The position numbers were made by a program, and so were the translations under genes. Shown in pieces: positions 10,647-23,034 of a stretch of DNA of 64,000 nucleotides. Positions within the stretch are counted from its first letter, which is position 1; the number at the start of each line of letters is the position of its first letter. The stretch spans positions 89,229-153,228 of the forward strand of contig JAPEVC010000070.1 in NCBI GenBank assembly GCA_027946555.1, read 5' to 3'. The notes under the pieces are model-generated. The model did not search any database. It saw only the letters and a program-made list of their open reading frames with translations, and was not told where the DNA came from. This stretch comes from Gnomoniopsis sp. IMI 355080 (lineage: Eukaryota; Ascomycota; Sordariomycetes; Diaporthales; Gnomoniaceae).

Positions 10647-13600
10647 ATGAATTTTGCCATCGAAGTGCCCGGCGAGGCAAGTCCTCTCAGCTTGCCGGAG
10701 CTGTGCAAGGCATTAGAGGCAGCGACATCCATGGACAACAGCCAAAGACAGGCAGCAGGAAAGCAGCTCAGCACTTGGGAGACACAGCAAACTTACTTCC
10801 CTGCACTGCAGGTATGTTGTTGTCCATTCGGTATGCAAGGGGAAGAGACTAATGGAACGGGTCCATCGCGCAGGCTATTTTTCTTGACAAAACCATCCCT
10901 CGAGAAATCCGCTTCCTGGCCATCCTTCAGCTTAAGAACGGTATCGACAAATATTGGCGTCCCACCGCCCGCAACGCGCTCAACCAGAACGACAGGGCTG
11001 CTATCAGATCGAGGCTGTTCCAAGGCACCATCGGCGAAAAAGACAATTCTTTTGCTCTACATAATGCTCTCGCGACTGCTAAGATCTTGCGCATTGATTA
11101 TCCAGACCATTGGCCCGAAGCGCTTCCCACCTTGATCGACCTGCTGAGACAATACAGGAATGGCGACCAGTCACTATTGTCAGGCGCACTGATACTACTA
11201 CTCCGTGTGGTCAAAGAGCTCGGAACTGCCCGTTTGCGAAAGTCACAAACTGCTCTTCAGTCGGTCACACCAGAGTTGGTCTACCTGCTGAGCGAGATCT
11301 ACACAGAACGCACCGCTCTATGGACCGAATGGTTGGCTTCTGGACAAGGAGATGAGGACGCCGCCGATCTGGCTATGGAAAACAGCCTCAAAGCAGCCAA
11401 AGTTCTTCGAAGGCTGCTGATATTTGGCTTCGATAATCCTGCCAAGGACAAGGTTGTCGTCGAGTTCTGGTCCGCCACCCAAAACCACTTCGGCCAGTTC
11501 CTTGGCTATGTCAGCCATGACTCTACCGTCCCTGCACCTTACCAGGACGTAATAGGCAAACTTCTCCTCCATTTTACCAAACTCCACCTCGAAATGTCAG
11601 AAAGCCATCCCGCGAGCTTTCCTCTACTACCAAATTCCATGCCATTAGTGCTCGCATACTGCGAACTCGTGTACAAATTCGCCGAGGTCTTCGACAAGTC
11701 TGGCGGACTGAGGCAGACAACGGACGCCACAGGGATCAAATCCAAGGTTGAGGGACCACTTCTAGAGAAGTTGGCCCTCAAGGGCCTGCTTCTGTTCAAG
11801 AGCTGTGTAGCCATTGTTTGGAGACCCGTCAATACGTTTAGATATCTTAACAAGGAATTTCTCAAACAAAAAGACGAGGCCGTCGAGGTGGTCAGGACAG
11901 AGTTGTTGAAAGATGAACTGGTCATGCAGATCGTCAACGTCATCATCACAAAGCTCCTGATCTTCCGTCAAGCTGATCTCGATGCTTGGGAAGACGACCC
12001 TGAAGAATTTGAGGCAACGGAGCAGTATCTGGGTGATGCATGGCAGTTTAGTGTCAGGCCTTGTGCTGAGAGAGTCTTCCTCGATCTGCTGGTGCATTAC
12101 AAGGATCTCCTTACACCACCTTTGCTGTCCTATTTCAGTCAAGCAACTGCCTCAGATACTGATCTCATTACGAAGGAGGCCATCTACACTGCCATGGGCG
12201 CGTCGGCACCTAATCTTGAAGGAGCTTTTGATTTCGACAAGTTCTTGGCAACGACCTTGGTACAGGATGCACAATTCACTGGGCCTCTCGCGAAGGTTCT
12301 CCGTCGGAGAATCGCAATCCTGATCAGTATATGGGTTCCGATCAAGATCTCTAATGAAAGCCGACCATTGATTTTTGAAGTCTACCGCCATCTCCTCAAC
12401 GATAAAGATGAAATCAACGACGAAGTTGTCCGTCTTACCGCGGCAAGGCAGTTGAAGGAAGTAGCCGAAGATTTCGAATTTAGCGGCGAGTTGTTCGCCC
12501 CTTACGCACCAGACATTTTGCCACAAATTATCAATCTGCTCCCAGAACTGTCTGTGGAGGACACCAAGCAGGCTATCTTTGAGACTCTGAGGCTCTGTAT
12601 ACAGCGCATGGAAGAGCACGTGTTGCCGTTTGCGGACCCCATCATGGGCGCACTTCCAGCACTCTGGGAGGCTGCTGGTGAGGCGTACATGATGAAGGCT
12701 GCTATAATTGGTGTTCTGTCGGCGCTGGTATATTCAATAGGAGCTGAATCGCGACGGTATCAGCATGCAATGCTCCCTATCATTGACCAATGCATATCCG
12801 ACCCGTCGAACGGCGCTTTTCTCGAAGATATTGTGGAGCTCTGGCGTTCGCTCATCACGCAGAGCGAGTCTCCTCTATCTGATCAGATGGTCAGCCTAGC
12901 ACATCACGTTTTCCCTCTTGTTGAGAACGAACCACATGTGGCCGAGGGAGCTTTCGAGATTCTCAGGGCCTACATCATCCTGGCTACCGAGGCTGTTTTA
13001 TCTGACACCCTACGCCGCGGCTTCCTGGCCACCTTGGCTGGCCCCCTCCAAACGCCCGGTCGAGGGCGCGGCGCCGACGCCTTATCGAGCTGGAGCACTT
13101 TGGAGTGTATGTTTCTTTTCGCGATGGAGCTTGGCGGTACCAATGGTGTCTCTGTCATCGTTCAAGACCTTCTGAGCCTCGGTCTGCTCCGTACCATTTT
13201 CCAGCGCATACACGAGGACTGGGAGTATAAGCAACTCACCGGTCCCAATGCCGCCAAGAAAGAAGCTCTTGAGTGGACTCACAAGCTCGCCTACTTTGGT
13301 ATTCTCTCCCGCATTGTCGTCGCCGATCCCTCGCTTTTGGAGACCATCATCACCTCTATCGGCGGCGACGTAACCCAAGTCTGGCCCTGGCTCTCGGCGC
13401 AGTGGTTTGAGACCGTCCCTAACATGGCTGATCTCGATCGCATAAAGCTCGCGTGCCTCGCGCTGACACGGCTCGCCGAGCTGCCCACTCAACCCATGCA
13501 GGATCTGATTTGCTCGAAGCTGCAGGATTACTTCGACATGTGGACCGCGACGGTGCGCGAAGTTCACGAAGGCAATGCTCTCGGCGACGACGGCCTAGTG

Positions 13601-13828
13601 TGGAAGGATGTACCGACCTCTGAAGAGTCCGCGCCACTTGAAATCCGTTGGTTCACCATTCAGGCGCGCGAACCAGTGCATACAGTGCACATGTACCCGT
13701 TTGTGACGCAGACGCTGCAGGGGCTAGTGGCTAGGACAGGAGGTGAGGCAGCGTTCAGGGACAACTGGGTTGTCAACGTAGACAAGGAGTCTTTGCAGGG
13801 CTTTGAGCAGCTGGCGCGCGCTCAGTAA
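10647..13828 (+). CDS. KAP120: Importin-beta family transport receptor (Kap120 / importin-11)
   Basis: Two exons (10647-10811 and 10874-13828) give 1039 aa, the usual size for karyopherins. The N terminus has the importin-beta N-terminal repeat pattern: a leucine-rich helix with QRQAAGKQL..WETQ, then FLAILQLKNGIDKYWRPTARN, which closely resembles Kap120/importin-11 and would bind RanGTP. The rest is all-helical HEAT repeats without low-complexity insertions, ending in ...QLARAQ. Kap120 family members carry cargo such as ribosome-assembly factors through nuclear pores. The start was taken at the ATG at 10647 because the open frame upstream lacks another ATG. An extra upstream exon cannot be excluded. 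The assignment to this karyopherin branch rests on the N-terminal signature. Confidence 0.92.
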
Positions 13829-14581
13829 GTGCACCTGGAAAACAATCAAATCATAGCGCGCGTGTCTTGATAGTTTTCTGATTTTCCCATATACCATGTG
13901 TCGAAGAATAGATGAGAATACGAAAGAGTGCCCGGCCTATTACATGTGCCACGAGCCCCAAGACCCTTTCATTCGGCTGAGGATAACCTGGGAACGTAGG
14001 GCGGTCGGTAACTGCCGATCGAAGGATCTTAATTATTTCCATGCAACGCATGAATACTGTTCATTGTTTGGTTTTCCATCTGATAATATGGCGCTGTGGA
14101 TGCCGCAAACATTTACAAACGACAAGGGCAGTCCCGATTTCAGCTGGATGTTCAGTCCTATCTATACCATGCAGACGACTTGGACATTTGGTATTCATTG
14201 GACAGTCACTCCAGGCATCATACTCTCCCCTGATCGGAACGGCCCGCGCCGACGAGAAGTACATCGTTTCTGACCTTTCTATGTACAGTACTCATCTCTT
14301 TCACGAAAGCCCACAGTTTTCGCTCGGAGCAGATTAATCTCAACGGTTCAACGTTATCATCATTATTTATATACCCTGTCTACAAGCATTTACCACATGA
14401 AAAGGAATTCCTTGAACAGAATTCCATCGGATATCAAAGGGCTGCTCTGCAACCTCTACCCGTGCTGAACGCCGTCGATTACCCAGGAAGCGCAAAATAG
14501 ATACAACGACAACCCGGGACTAGGAGGAGGCAACCTCCTGTCCAAATCCCAGGGCTGTTGTCGACGTATTGACCCCATCCT
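13829..14581. other. Convergent intergenic region (3' UTRs)
   Basis: It lies between the stop codons of the importin gene (plus) and the aspartic protease gene (minus). No coding or RNA feature was recognised. Small open frames such as 13896-14273 have no family resemblance. Confidence 0.5.
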
Positions 14582-16228
14582 CTAGTTGCCTGCCGACTTG
14601 GCGGCAAAGCCGATGCGCATCTGGCCAGCATCAAACACGGTGAACTGTGCCTTGAGGAAAATGTCGCCGTAAATGGCAAAAGGCAGACCAGTAGCTTCCT
14701 GGATGCCGCCGAAGCACTGCGTGCCGGGCGTCATCGCGGTACCGGTCAGAGGCGCAAACTTGATGATGTTGCCCGGTACAACTGCCTGGTAGCCATTGAT
14801 GATGGCCGTGAAGGACGGCAGGGTCTCACCACAATCAAAAACAATACCACCGGCCTGCGCATTGTTCTGCGCAGAGGGGACCTGTGCGTAGTACGCCTGG
14901 ACAGCCTCTTGCGGCATCAGCATCAGCGTGGTGCCGGTGTCGGCAATGGCTTGATGTGCGAATTGGGTGGCCTGCCCGTTGCCAACTTGGAACCCGGTAG
15001 CGGCGAACTGCCAGAAACCCTGGGTTGCATTCACGGGGACAAAGTTGACTGAACCGGTGAACTCGGTCTGGTCGATAAAGCCAAAGTTGTAATTACCAGC
15101 TGGTTGTTGTGATTCGTGTGTCAGTATGTGGATCATAAAGGTACAGGCGGCTAGGGTGAGAAAACAGCTTACCTGCACCCGCCTTCAAATTGACAGAGAA
15201 CACTGGCATCGCCAGATTGGCCTTCGCATTTGAGAAGAAGGTCTTTTGAGGCGTAGGCCGGTTGTTGACGGTGACTTGGTTGATGCTGTCCATACCGAGG
15301 CCCAGTAAGCCCGAAGTGGCAGTGTCCTGAGTGAAGGAGCCAGAGACCGTGGTCGCAACCTCAATGGCCTGACTTTCCACGGTCACGCCGCCGACTGTCA
15401 CGGTGTCCATGTACACATTCCCTTGGGCTGTACTGCCGTCACCATACTGAATTTCCCACGTCCCGCCCTGGAGCGCCTGAGCTGTCCGGGTCTGGTTTAA
15501 GTTCAAGACGGTATGACCTTGAGCCTGACTTGCTGGCGTGTCGCTGCTGAACACCCACAAATCCGAGGAACCGGTGTCGAAGTCAAGCATCAGCGTCTGC
15601 GGTGGGGTGCCGATCTGCACAGGAGAAAGATACTCGACATCTTGCATCTGCGGGTTGGCAGCCACTTCGCCTGTTTCGGAGTTAGATACTAAGCGCAGAA
15701 AGACAAAAAGCTGTGCGCAGATCGGTACATACCTTGACCAGAACCCGTAGCGTTGCCCGGACGAGTGCCATTTGCTCCCTGGCCACCAGTACCGCCAGCG
15801 CCTGTGGGACGGGCACCGGTGCCACTGCCTGTACCTGTCGGACGCTGGCCACTGCCAGTACCACTGCCAGTACCGCTGCCAGTACCAGTTCCACCAGTCA
15901 GTGAAGCACAATTCGCAGTATCAGCACCAGCCAAGCCACCAACTCCGAGTTCTTGGAGAATCGAATCCACAATGCAGATTAGTAGTGGGTCGATGGTGGC
16001 ACCGAACGAAGAGTACTTTGCCAATGATCTCAGGTAAGATCTTGGACCACGGCCTGCGGAGATGAAGTTCTCGTTGTACTGTTGCTGCGCGCGAAGTGTC
16101 ATGCCACCAAGGCCCAAGACCTCGAACTCACTGACTTGTTCCGTCGCGAGCTCGAGCAGGTCGCCAATTGAGGTAGGAGCAGCGCCAACAAGGGACGCTG
16201 CCAAAGCAGCAACGGCGATGTACTTCAT
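14582..16228 (-). CDS. Secreted pepsin-like aspartic protease
   Basis: Three exons (16228-15733, 15670-15173, 15099-14582) encode 503 aa of peptidase family A1. A signal peptide (MKYIAVAALAASLVGAAP) starts a long propeptide. Catalytic aspartates are D197 in DFDTGSSDLW and D385 in IADTGTT. The flap Tyr lies in WEIQYGDGS, and the domain follows the penicillopepsin/endothiapepsin plan, with one disulphide likely in the C-lobe (FDCGETL...GTQCFGG). The propeptide is unusual. Residues 111-165 are a Gly/Thr/Ser/Pro-rich low-complexity run made of degenerate TGSG units, which correspond to a DNA minisatellite at about 15740-15900. Both introns have standard GT-AG ends and preserve phase. The enzyme is expected to act outside the cell at acid pH. 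Confidence 0.95.
15740..15900 (-). repeat. Coding minisatellite in protease propeptide
   Basis: About 160 bases of imperfect 12-18 bp units read on the minus strand as Gly-Thr-Gly-Ser and Arg-Pro-Thr-Gly-type repeats (protein residues 111-165). The repeat number would be expected to vary between strains. Confidence 0.8.
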
Positions 16229-19053
16229 GTTGTGCAATTTGGGGGGGCCGTGCTGACGGAAAGAAGATGAATAACCTCCGGGTAGATCCAAAGGAGAAAC
16301 AGACGGGTGGGGGATCCGCCCTAATAAAGGAACTCTATATGATCGAAGAAGAGGGGGAATCACCTGTCAAAGGTAGAATTATGTGGTCGAGGGAAAGTTG
16401 GGAGGAGGGGAAAAGAAAGAATCAACGACAGCGTATGAACCGACTGATGTGATCGTCCGAACGCTGCAGCGGGTTCTGGGCAGAACCACTTTCAGATGTG
16501 ATGCGCTTGGATGGCAGGGCTGATTCGTGAGAATGCTCCCCCCAACTTGATTGACTTCAACCAAATCCCAGCTCAGGTCGCGTATCTTTCCAACTGTGAC
16601 CGTTGCACACAAACAGCCCCACGCAGCGGACTGATTTTCCTGCTTGTGTTTACCCGTCCTTTAGCCTGCCAGACCGTGGACTGGGCGGGCCATGGACCCA
16701 AACAAACAGAGGAAAGTAAGCGTTTGAGAAGGTAGATCACTGCGGCAGAGGCTCGCTACGACCCTCGCTCTCTGAACGATAACACCCGCAGACCTCGCAA
16801 ATCGGCTGAGACGAAAAGCATATGCGACGCAAGTGGCAGGGTGCTTCCCAGAGCCTCTCGTCGATTGCGCGAGACGATGACGAACGGGACGCAGATCATC
16901 CAAGGGCTTGTGACGGCTGGCAATCAGCATGGGCCGTCCGGCCTGGCAAGAGAAAGGGCTCGTCGTCTGTGTCGTTAGCAAGAGGAAGTCAAATAGATTA
17001 GACACCACTATTTGTTTGTAGACCCCGGTAGATCAGAAGATCGAGAGGAATTGATGATGCGGTGAACGGGGTCCTAAGGTTTCCGGCGATGTAGCTCTGC
17101 CCAAGTAGTCAAACAGCCAAGCAAGGACGAGAGTGAGCAGAGCCAATGCCTAAATGGCGCTCAAGCCATGAGTCCCGTATATGAAGCATTGGCCTGCGCT
17201 GTTTGAGGGACCAGACCGCATACACCTGCCATCTGAGCTTGGCCAAGCTACAACTTAAGCTTAAGCGCTGTGGGGTCTTGTCGGCCAGGGCAGCCTTGGG
17301 ATGAAACGCATGACAGACCGCTGACTTGCCGCGGCTCGATCGGACGGCTCATTGAGGGTAAAAAAAGAGGCTCACTCTACTTAGAAAAGGTATTGCAATC
17401 TTTCAGAGGTAGGAAAGTCAAAACTCTTGGATATGCGCAGGTCCCAAGGCCCAAGGACATTTCCTTAGGCCCCGAATAATTTCCGGTGACAGTCCCGAGT
17501 TGACAAGCAGAGCCGCGTTCCCCAATGTTACCCTGATATATGGACCCAGTCCTTTCGGGATTTTTAATTAGGTTGTCATGAACGCATTGTGTATCCGCTT
17601 CTTTGGTACCGGCTCTCAATCTATTTGTCAACAGATGCGAGACCGGGGGACTACGATGTGTAGTGAGATCGAGACTAGTTGTCGAAAGGGGCGCCTGATT
17701 GCAACCTTGGAAGTATCGGCACACCACGAAGGATGAGCGTGATCGCCTCTCGCGTGTCGCAAGATGTAGTGCGAACCGGAATCAGCACTGCCAAGTGAAC
17801 TTGGCGCCTGCCCTCCCGCTGTGCTCACCTTGCTGGTCCTGTGCGCGAATTGACTTAGTTTTCTTCTTCTTCAAATCTTGCACTCAACGTTTAAGTAGTA
17901 GTTGTTATTGCTCTGTCTTGCTTCCTCGTTTGTTTTTAGCCTTCCTTCTCTTTGCAAGACAAGTCGACCAAAACCTCAATTAGTCATTTCTGGACCCAAG
18001 TAAGTCAGCTCCGAAAAGGTTGACCGGTGGTGTTTCAGCACAGCAGTACGTTGTTCATGCGGTGATCCTTTTCGGATATGAGCCCACCAGATATTCCGAA
18101 TCGGCTTTGTTTTCCCGCCACTGATAAAGATAATCTTGGAGCGGTCCGCGTGATGGCCCTCAAGTGCGATAGTGCGAAGATCTTTTCATAATGCTAATAA
18201 TAAATTCCAAACCCGGAGACAAGTTGGGTATGGTTTGGGTAAGCTTCTGTTTGTTGCTGGTCAAGCCAGTCGCTGTCTTTTACCGCTGAAGAACTAGATC
18301 GGCCATCTCGGAAGATCAGCGCGGATGTTATTTTGGGTAACGATAAGGCAGTCTTGTTTGTGCGGCGTGGCTCTGTATTGTCATGTGTGCATTGGCTGAT
18401 GTCGCGAGGTGTGGTACAGAACAGTTCGTTAATCGTCAACAGACCCGTTCAGTGCTAATGTATCTAATACAGTCTGATATAACTGTAACTGCATCGTATC
18501 AGACAACTTAGTATCACCCAATTGATGAGGTGATCAAGCTGCATGTGATGCGAATCGGGAGGTGTAGTCGGAATAAGCACAGCTGATAGACTTGGGGCCC
18601 CACAAGATTGGAGCCGCATGCTAGGCGGGAAGGATGATTGCGTAATATTGCTTATTCATCCATCGTGGGGTAGGTGAGGCACGTCAAGGCAGGAACCACT
18701 TTACGCGTCTGCTCATGCGCAGAGGAGCCCTCACCTATACGCAACGGGATGTGGCTACATTGCCTCCCTCGTCGGCTTGACTTCGTCACTGCTTTGTTGT
18801 CGGTCGAGTGTGGATGGATGACTTATGATCGTTCGAGATGATTCCGGCCGCCGGCTGACAATTCCTTTCTTTCCTGTTCCCGGCACATTTTATTGACGTC
18901 TTTGTGCCTCTGTTGGTCGGAACGCGCCACAATTGTCGCCTCCAACCTTTTACTTCAGAGAACGCGACGTCTAACTTGGAGTATTGAATCAAATTTGCGT
19001 CGCACCACGACGAGCTTCAGGATTGCCAACATCGCGTGCGCTAAGTATACCAA
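16229..19053. promoter_or_regulatory. Long divergent intergenic region
   Basis: These 2.8 kb separate the protease start (minus) from the Wss1-like start (plus). The strongest compositional feature is a pyrimidine-rich stretch at about 17860-17960, followed by sequence ending in a donor-like AAGTAAGT at 18000. That could be the core promoter and first exon of a spliced leader or of a non-coding RNA. No protein-coding exon could be supported on either strand. Confidence 0.4.
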
Positions 19054-20552
19054 ATGGTGCAACAAAGGGAACATGACGCCCTGGTTGCGTCTTACAGGCA
19101 CTTGCGCGAATTGCCCCGAGGCGACGATGCTCTCTTCATCCTGAGAAAAATCGCGTCTCTCGTGAAACCTATTATGAGGGCTAGGGGTTGGACCGTATCG
19201 GAGCTATGCGAGTTCTACCCCTCGCAACAAAATTTGTTAGGTACGGATAATCAAGACCATTTGCAATTGCATTCACACCATACTGACCGGCCCGGATTGC
19301 AGGGCTCAACGTAAATAGGGGGCAAAAAATTCTTCTACGCCTGCGATATCCAGGTGACCGTAACCAGTTCCTCCCCATTGAGCAGGTTACCGACACCATG
19401 CTCCATGAACTCTGCCATATCGTTCATGGGCCCCACGATGCCAAGTTTCACGCGCTGTGGGATCAGCTACGTGATGAACACGAAGGTCTGGTCATGAAGG
19501 GCTATACAGGCGAAGGGTTCCTGTCTAGAGGGCACAAGCTGGGTGGAAGGGCCGGCGTCTCGCCACAGGAAGCGCGACGTCTTGCCCGTGTTGCTGCCGA
19601 GGATCGAGCGCGCCAGGCAGAGCGGTCTCGTGGGTCTGGCCAGAGGTTAGGAGGCGCCCCGCTCCACCGTGGTCAGGACATACGCTCCGTTATCACCAAT
19701 GCCGTGGAGAGGAGGAATACGATAGATCGAGGGTGTGGAAGCCAACATTACACCGACAAGGAGATACAATCGATCACCGAGACTGCCACGAAGAACGGTT
19801 TCAGAACGCAAGCTGAAGAGGACGCTGCCAACGAGGCTGCGATCGCCCAGGCGCTGTGGGAGCTTGTACAAGAGGATGAGAAGAAGATCCATGGCGACAA
19901 TTATGTGGCACCGAGCGCAGCGTTTCCTACCGGAAGCGGTGGAGGCGCATTCCCTGACACGAGGCCACGGCCGCCTACCATTCCAGAATGGTCACGGCCG
20001 GGTGGACCGTCGACGGTACCCAAGTCACTCTCTGGACCAGGGAAAACTCCGGCCACGAGTGCACCTAGATCACTATCCGAAGGCGCACATTCAAAGTCAT
20101 CTGCAGCTGTTCCAACGTCCCTTTCTGGTCCAAATACACCGCCCTTGCCGACGCCTGACATGTCAGCACCTCAACCAGTCAGTGGATGGACGTGCGAGAT
20201 CTGTACATTGCACAACCCGCCGAATTTCCTAAGCTGTGACGCTTGCCAGACTGTGAGGTCCGAGAAGGTGACCAAGCAGCTGGCAGAGCAGGATGAAAAG
20301 GAGAGAGCCGCTAAGCGACCGCGGCCGACGACTAATGCTACAATTCGGTCGAATCGTCCGGGCACCAGCACAGATCTTATACACTCGAGAATGGTCTCGT
20401 TCAGGAACAGCACCAGCGGATCAAGCAGCAAGCCTCCTCCTCCTCCAGCACCGAGTGGACCAGCATTCTGGGAGTGCTCGCGCTGTGGCAATGTAGTGGA
20501 CAAGCAATGGTGGAGCTGTAGTCGATGTGGGAACGTGAAGGATAGTTCCTGA
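19054..20552 (+). CDS. WSS1: WLM-domain DNA-protein-crosslink protease (Wss1-like)
   Basis: Two exons (19054-19240, 19303-20552) give 478 aa. Residues 1 to about 180 form the WLM metalloprotease domain. The zinc site is HELCHIVHGPH, with H97, E98 and H101 as the HExxH core and H107 as third ligand. The preceding GLNVNRGQKILLRLR and FLPIEQVTDTMLHE stretches are family hallmarks. The linker is Pro/Ser-rich and low in complexity. Two RanBP2-type C4 zinc fingers follow, near residues 357-381 (WTCEICTLHNPP) and 450-474 (WECSRCGNV). Yeast Wss1 degrades proteins covalently trapped on DNA and binds SUMO/Cdc48 in the nucleus. The zinc fingers here take the place of some of the yeast C-terminal interaction motifs. 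The ATG chosen is the first in frame with the conserved domain. Confidence 0.93.
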
Positions 20553-23034
20553 CGAGTCCAGGCTGTCCAGCTACAGAAGTACCTCGTTCTTTTCTTGGAT
20601 TCCATTTGCGGCAATCCATTGCAGAGCACTTTGTCTTGTAGGCATATTTGAAAAGAGTCACGAGGGCAATGATTACCACGATCAAGACTCTAGACAGTCT
20701 GGTATGATGTTACGTGGCACGGGGTAAAGGCATGGTTCGCGGACGTGGATTGTGCTTGCATGTGTGTGAAAGTTCTCAGCATTGAATATATCCATCACAT
20801 CTGCTTTCGGGCATGAAACTAATATTGACAAGACCAGACTTTCACATTGCCTAGATATGTTGAACGTGAAAGCTTTGGCCTAGCCAAGGCTGTACCGTGG
20901 TACATACATAGAACGCCAATATAACGGCCGGTGCAGGCCGCTATGCCCAACGCCTCACTTCTGAGGCTTCCACTGGACCCTGGCAATGACGTCAGACAAC
21001 AGGCAGGGATTCTCGCACATGGGATTCTGCAAATACCGATACAGCTTGAGCATATCCAGAATAAAAAACCCCGATGGCACGTCGCTGGGACAGGCCTTAC
21101 TGCGAGCTTGTACGAAGCGAGAGCTTCAGCCTTGGATCGCCGATTTGCAAAGTCCGTGGTACACACTATGGTACGAGCATCTCAATATCCCCCTCATCAC
21201 CCCGATTGTCAGTTTTCTGGCCACACGCGAAAACATCGCCTCCGTCGCCCCCGTCGCCTCCATCGCCCCATTGTTCGGTTACGATGGTGTGGATGATTTC
21301 GCCGTTCTTGGTCGCGCATGCGTGCTTGAGAATGTGGAGGGGCTCCAAAAAAAAAAAACTACCACGGTGCCACAAATCAGGGTCTCGTGAACCATGTCCT
21401 CTGGCGTCATCAGCGTACAGTTTGCTTTGGGGAGACTTGCTGTTTGGATCGTTTGTCCGCCCGGTCGGCCAGTGTACTTGTAGACCCCACTTTGGAGCTC
21501 CACCACCGGCACAGAGCTGCGGATTGCCAATTTTGCAGCGAACTACATGAAATTTCCCAAGCTGGCCTGTCCATTGCTGATCCTCATTGACGTGTATCGT
21601 CCCTTGTCTGTGCGTGCAACGAACGACACTGCCCCACGATGCCCCACGATCTCGTGAGACGTCAGGGTACTGTGCAGCCCGTGGCTCAGGGGTGCCGTTC
21701 TCATCTAAAAGGTGCGGTGCTGCTGGCCGGCATGTTGTTGTCGTTGTCATTGTCACACGGCGTGTGAAGACCCGTTACTCAGATTCGCTGCCCGCATGCT
21801 GCACCTAGGAATCGACAGACTCAAGATGGCTGTCTTCACTTGAGATCTGACCTCAGACTCTTGACTCCGCTCAGCATTGTCGCCGCCATACAGGGCTGTA
21901 AAAAGTTCTGGTGGATGTGACGGCTACTTTGGGGCAAGGCGGCAATGGCACACTCTGTGCATGTCAGGGTAGTACTCCGAAACTGCCGAGTAGAAGACAG
22001 GGGGACACCACTATACTCCTCAGCATCGATTACGTTGCCTACTACACGACTGTTGTAGTAGAAGCCAGAGCAAAAGCTCATAGTCAGCCGTCCAGCCAGC
22101 CAGCCAGCCAGCCAGTAATCAGTCTGTCCGTCCAGCGCACCGCCGACCAGGCACTAAACTATCCTTGCATGTATGGACCTGGCCCTGCATAAGTTGGGGC
22201 AGCAGGCAGCCCAGGGCGCCCCGGCGCCATGGCGCGGGAAACGCAGATCGCCAAACTCAATTTGATCGCGCTGCCTTCGACTTTGACCACCGTCTTTCCT
22301 CAACAGGGACGGGTGGTCGAGGGTTGATGGATGACGCAACACCAGCACAGTGTCTTCGTCTACGCTTTACCACTCTTTTTTAGAAGAAGCTATGCGCTGG
22401 GCAATCGTATGTGCTGAAGGGGCGATCAAGGTGGGACTACATAGCGAAGGGTCCGTCAGGTCCTGCGATACAGGTCCAATTATTAAACTTTGCGCGTCCT
22501 TGCTATTGTGGTGGTCTGGATGGTCTAGACTCCCTTTTCGGTTCCTCCTGCTCCCGCTTTGCGCACAGCTCCCCTCCACCCTTTGGAACCGGGCCGCATT
22601 CGTCACTCTCTCTGTCTCTCTCTCTCTCGTCTGCCAAAAGACGCGCGCTGCAGCTGCTTGTCTCGAATTGTACGTTCGATCGCATTGGGATGAGCGCGCC
22701 ATCACTTCCCATCTTCAACTCAACATTGTCCATATCCTCCGTCTTGGGTCTGATACCTAGCCACCCAGCCAAACGTGCCCGTATTAAGTTACCAGCCAGC
22801 TGAATATACCCTTGTTCCTGATCGCCCTTCGACCGTAGGAATTTGACTGGAGCTAGAGTCTGCCCGGCAATTCGGTAGTGCTCAAGGTCCTCTTCGCCTC
22901 CTATTTTGTTCTGGTCGCCGGGAACTACTTTACTTTTTCCAAACAAACGCTGCTTCCGACATCATATTGGCCTTCTCGAACGCGAAATCGGCAGGCTGTA
23001 TGCCAACAGTGCCCATGCCGGGCCTCACTTCGAC
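20553..23034. promoter_or_regulatory. Long intergenic/leader region upstream of hybrid histidine kinase
   Basis: This 2.5 kb stretch holds the 3' UTR of the Wss1-like gene and a probably long regulated leader for the histidine kinase. It contains a CCAG tetranucleotide repeat (22092-22115), a CT-rich tract (about 22603-22629) just 400 bases before the start codon, and GTCGCC-type trinucleotide repeats near 21238-21275. Several short upstream ATGs occur. The kinase frame is open back to 22906 but has no ATG before 23035. Confidence 0.45.
22092..22115. repeat. CCAG tetranucleotide microsatellite, six units
   Basis: Six perfect tandem copies of CCAG are followed by degenerate GTCTGTCCGTCCAGC sequence. 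It lies in the non-coding region before the histidine kinase. Confidence 0.9.

Noticed and set aside
21166..21756. 196-residue minus-strand frame with a Gly-Asp repeat
   Set aside because: The repeat comes from a GTCGCC-type simple sequence. There is no conserved motif, and it overlaps equally long frames on the plus strand.
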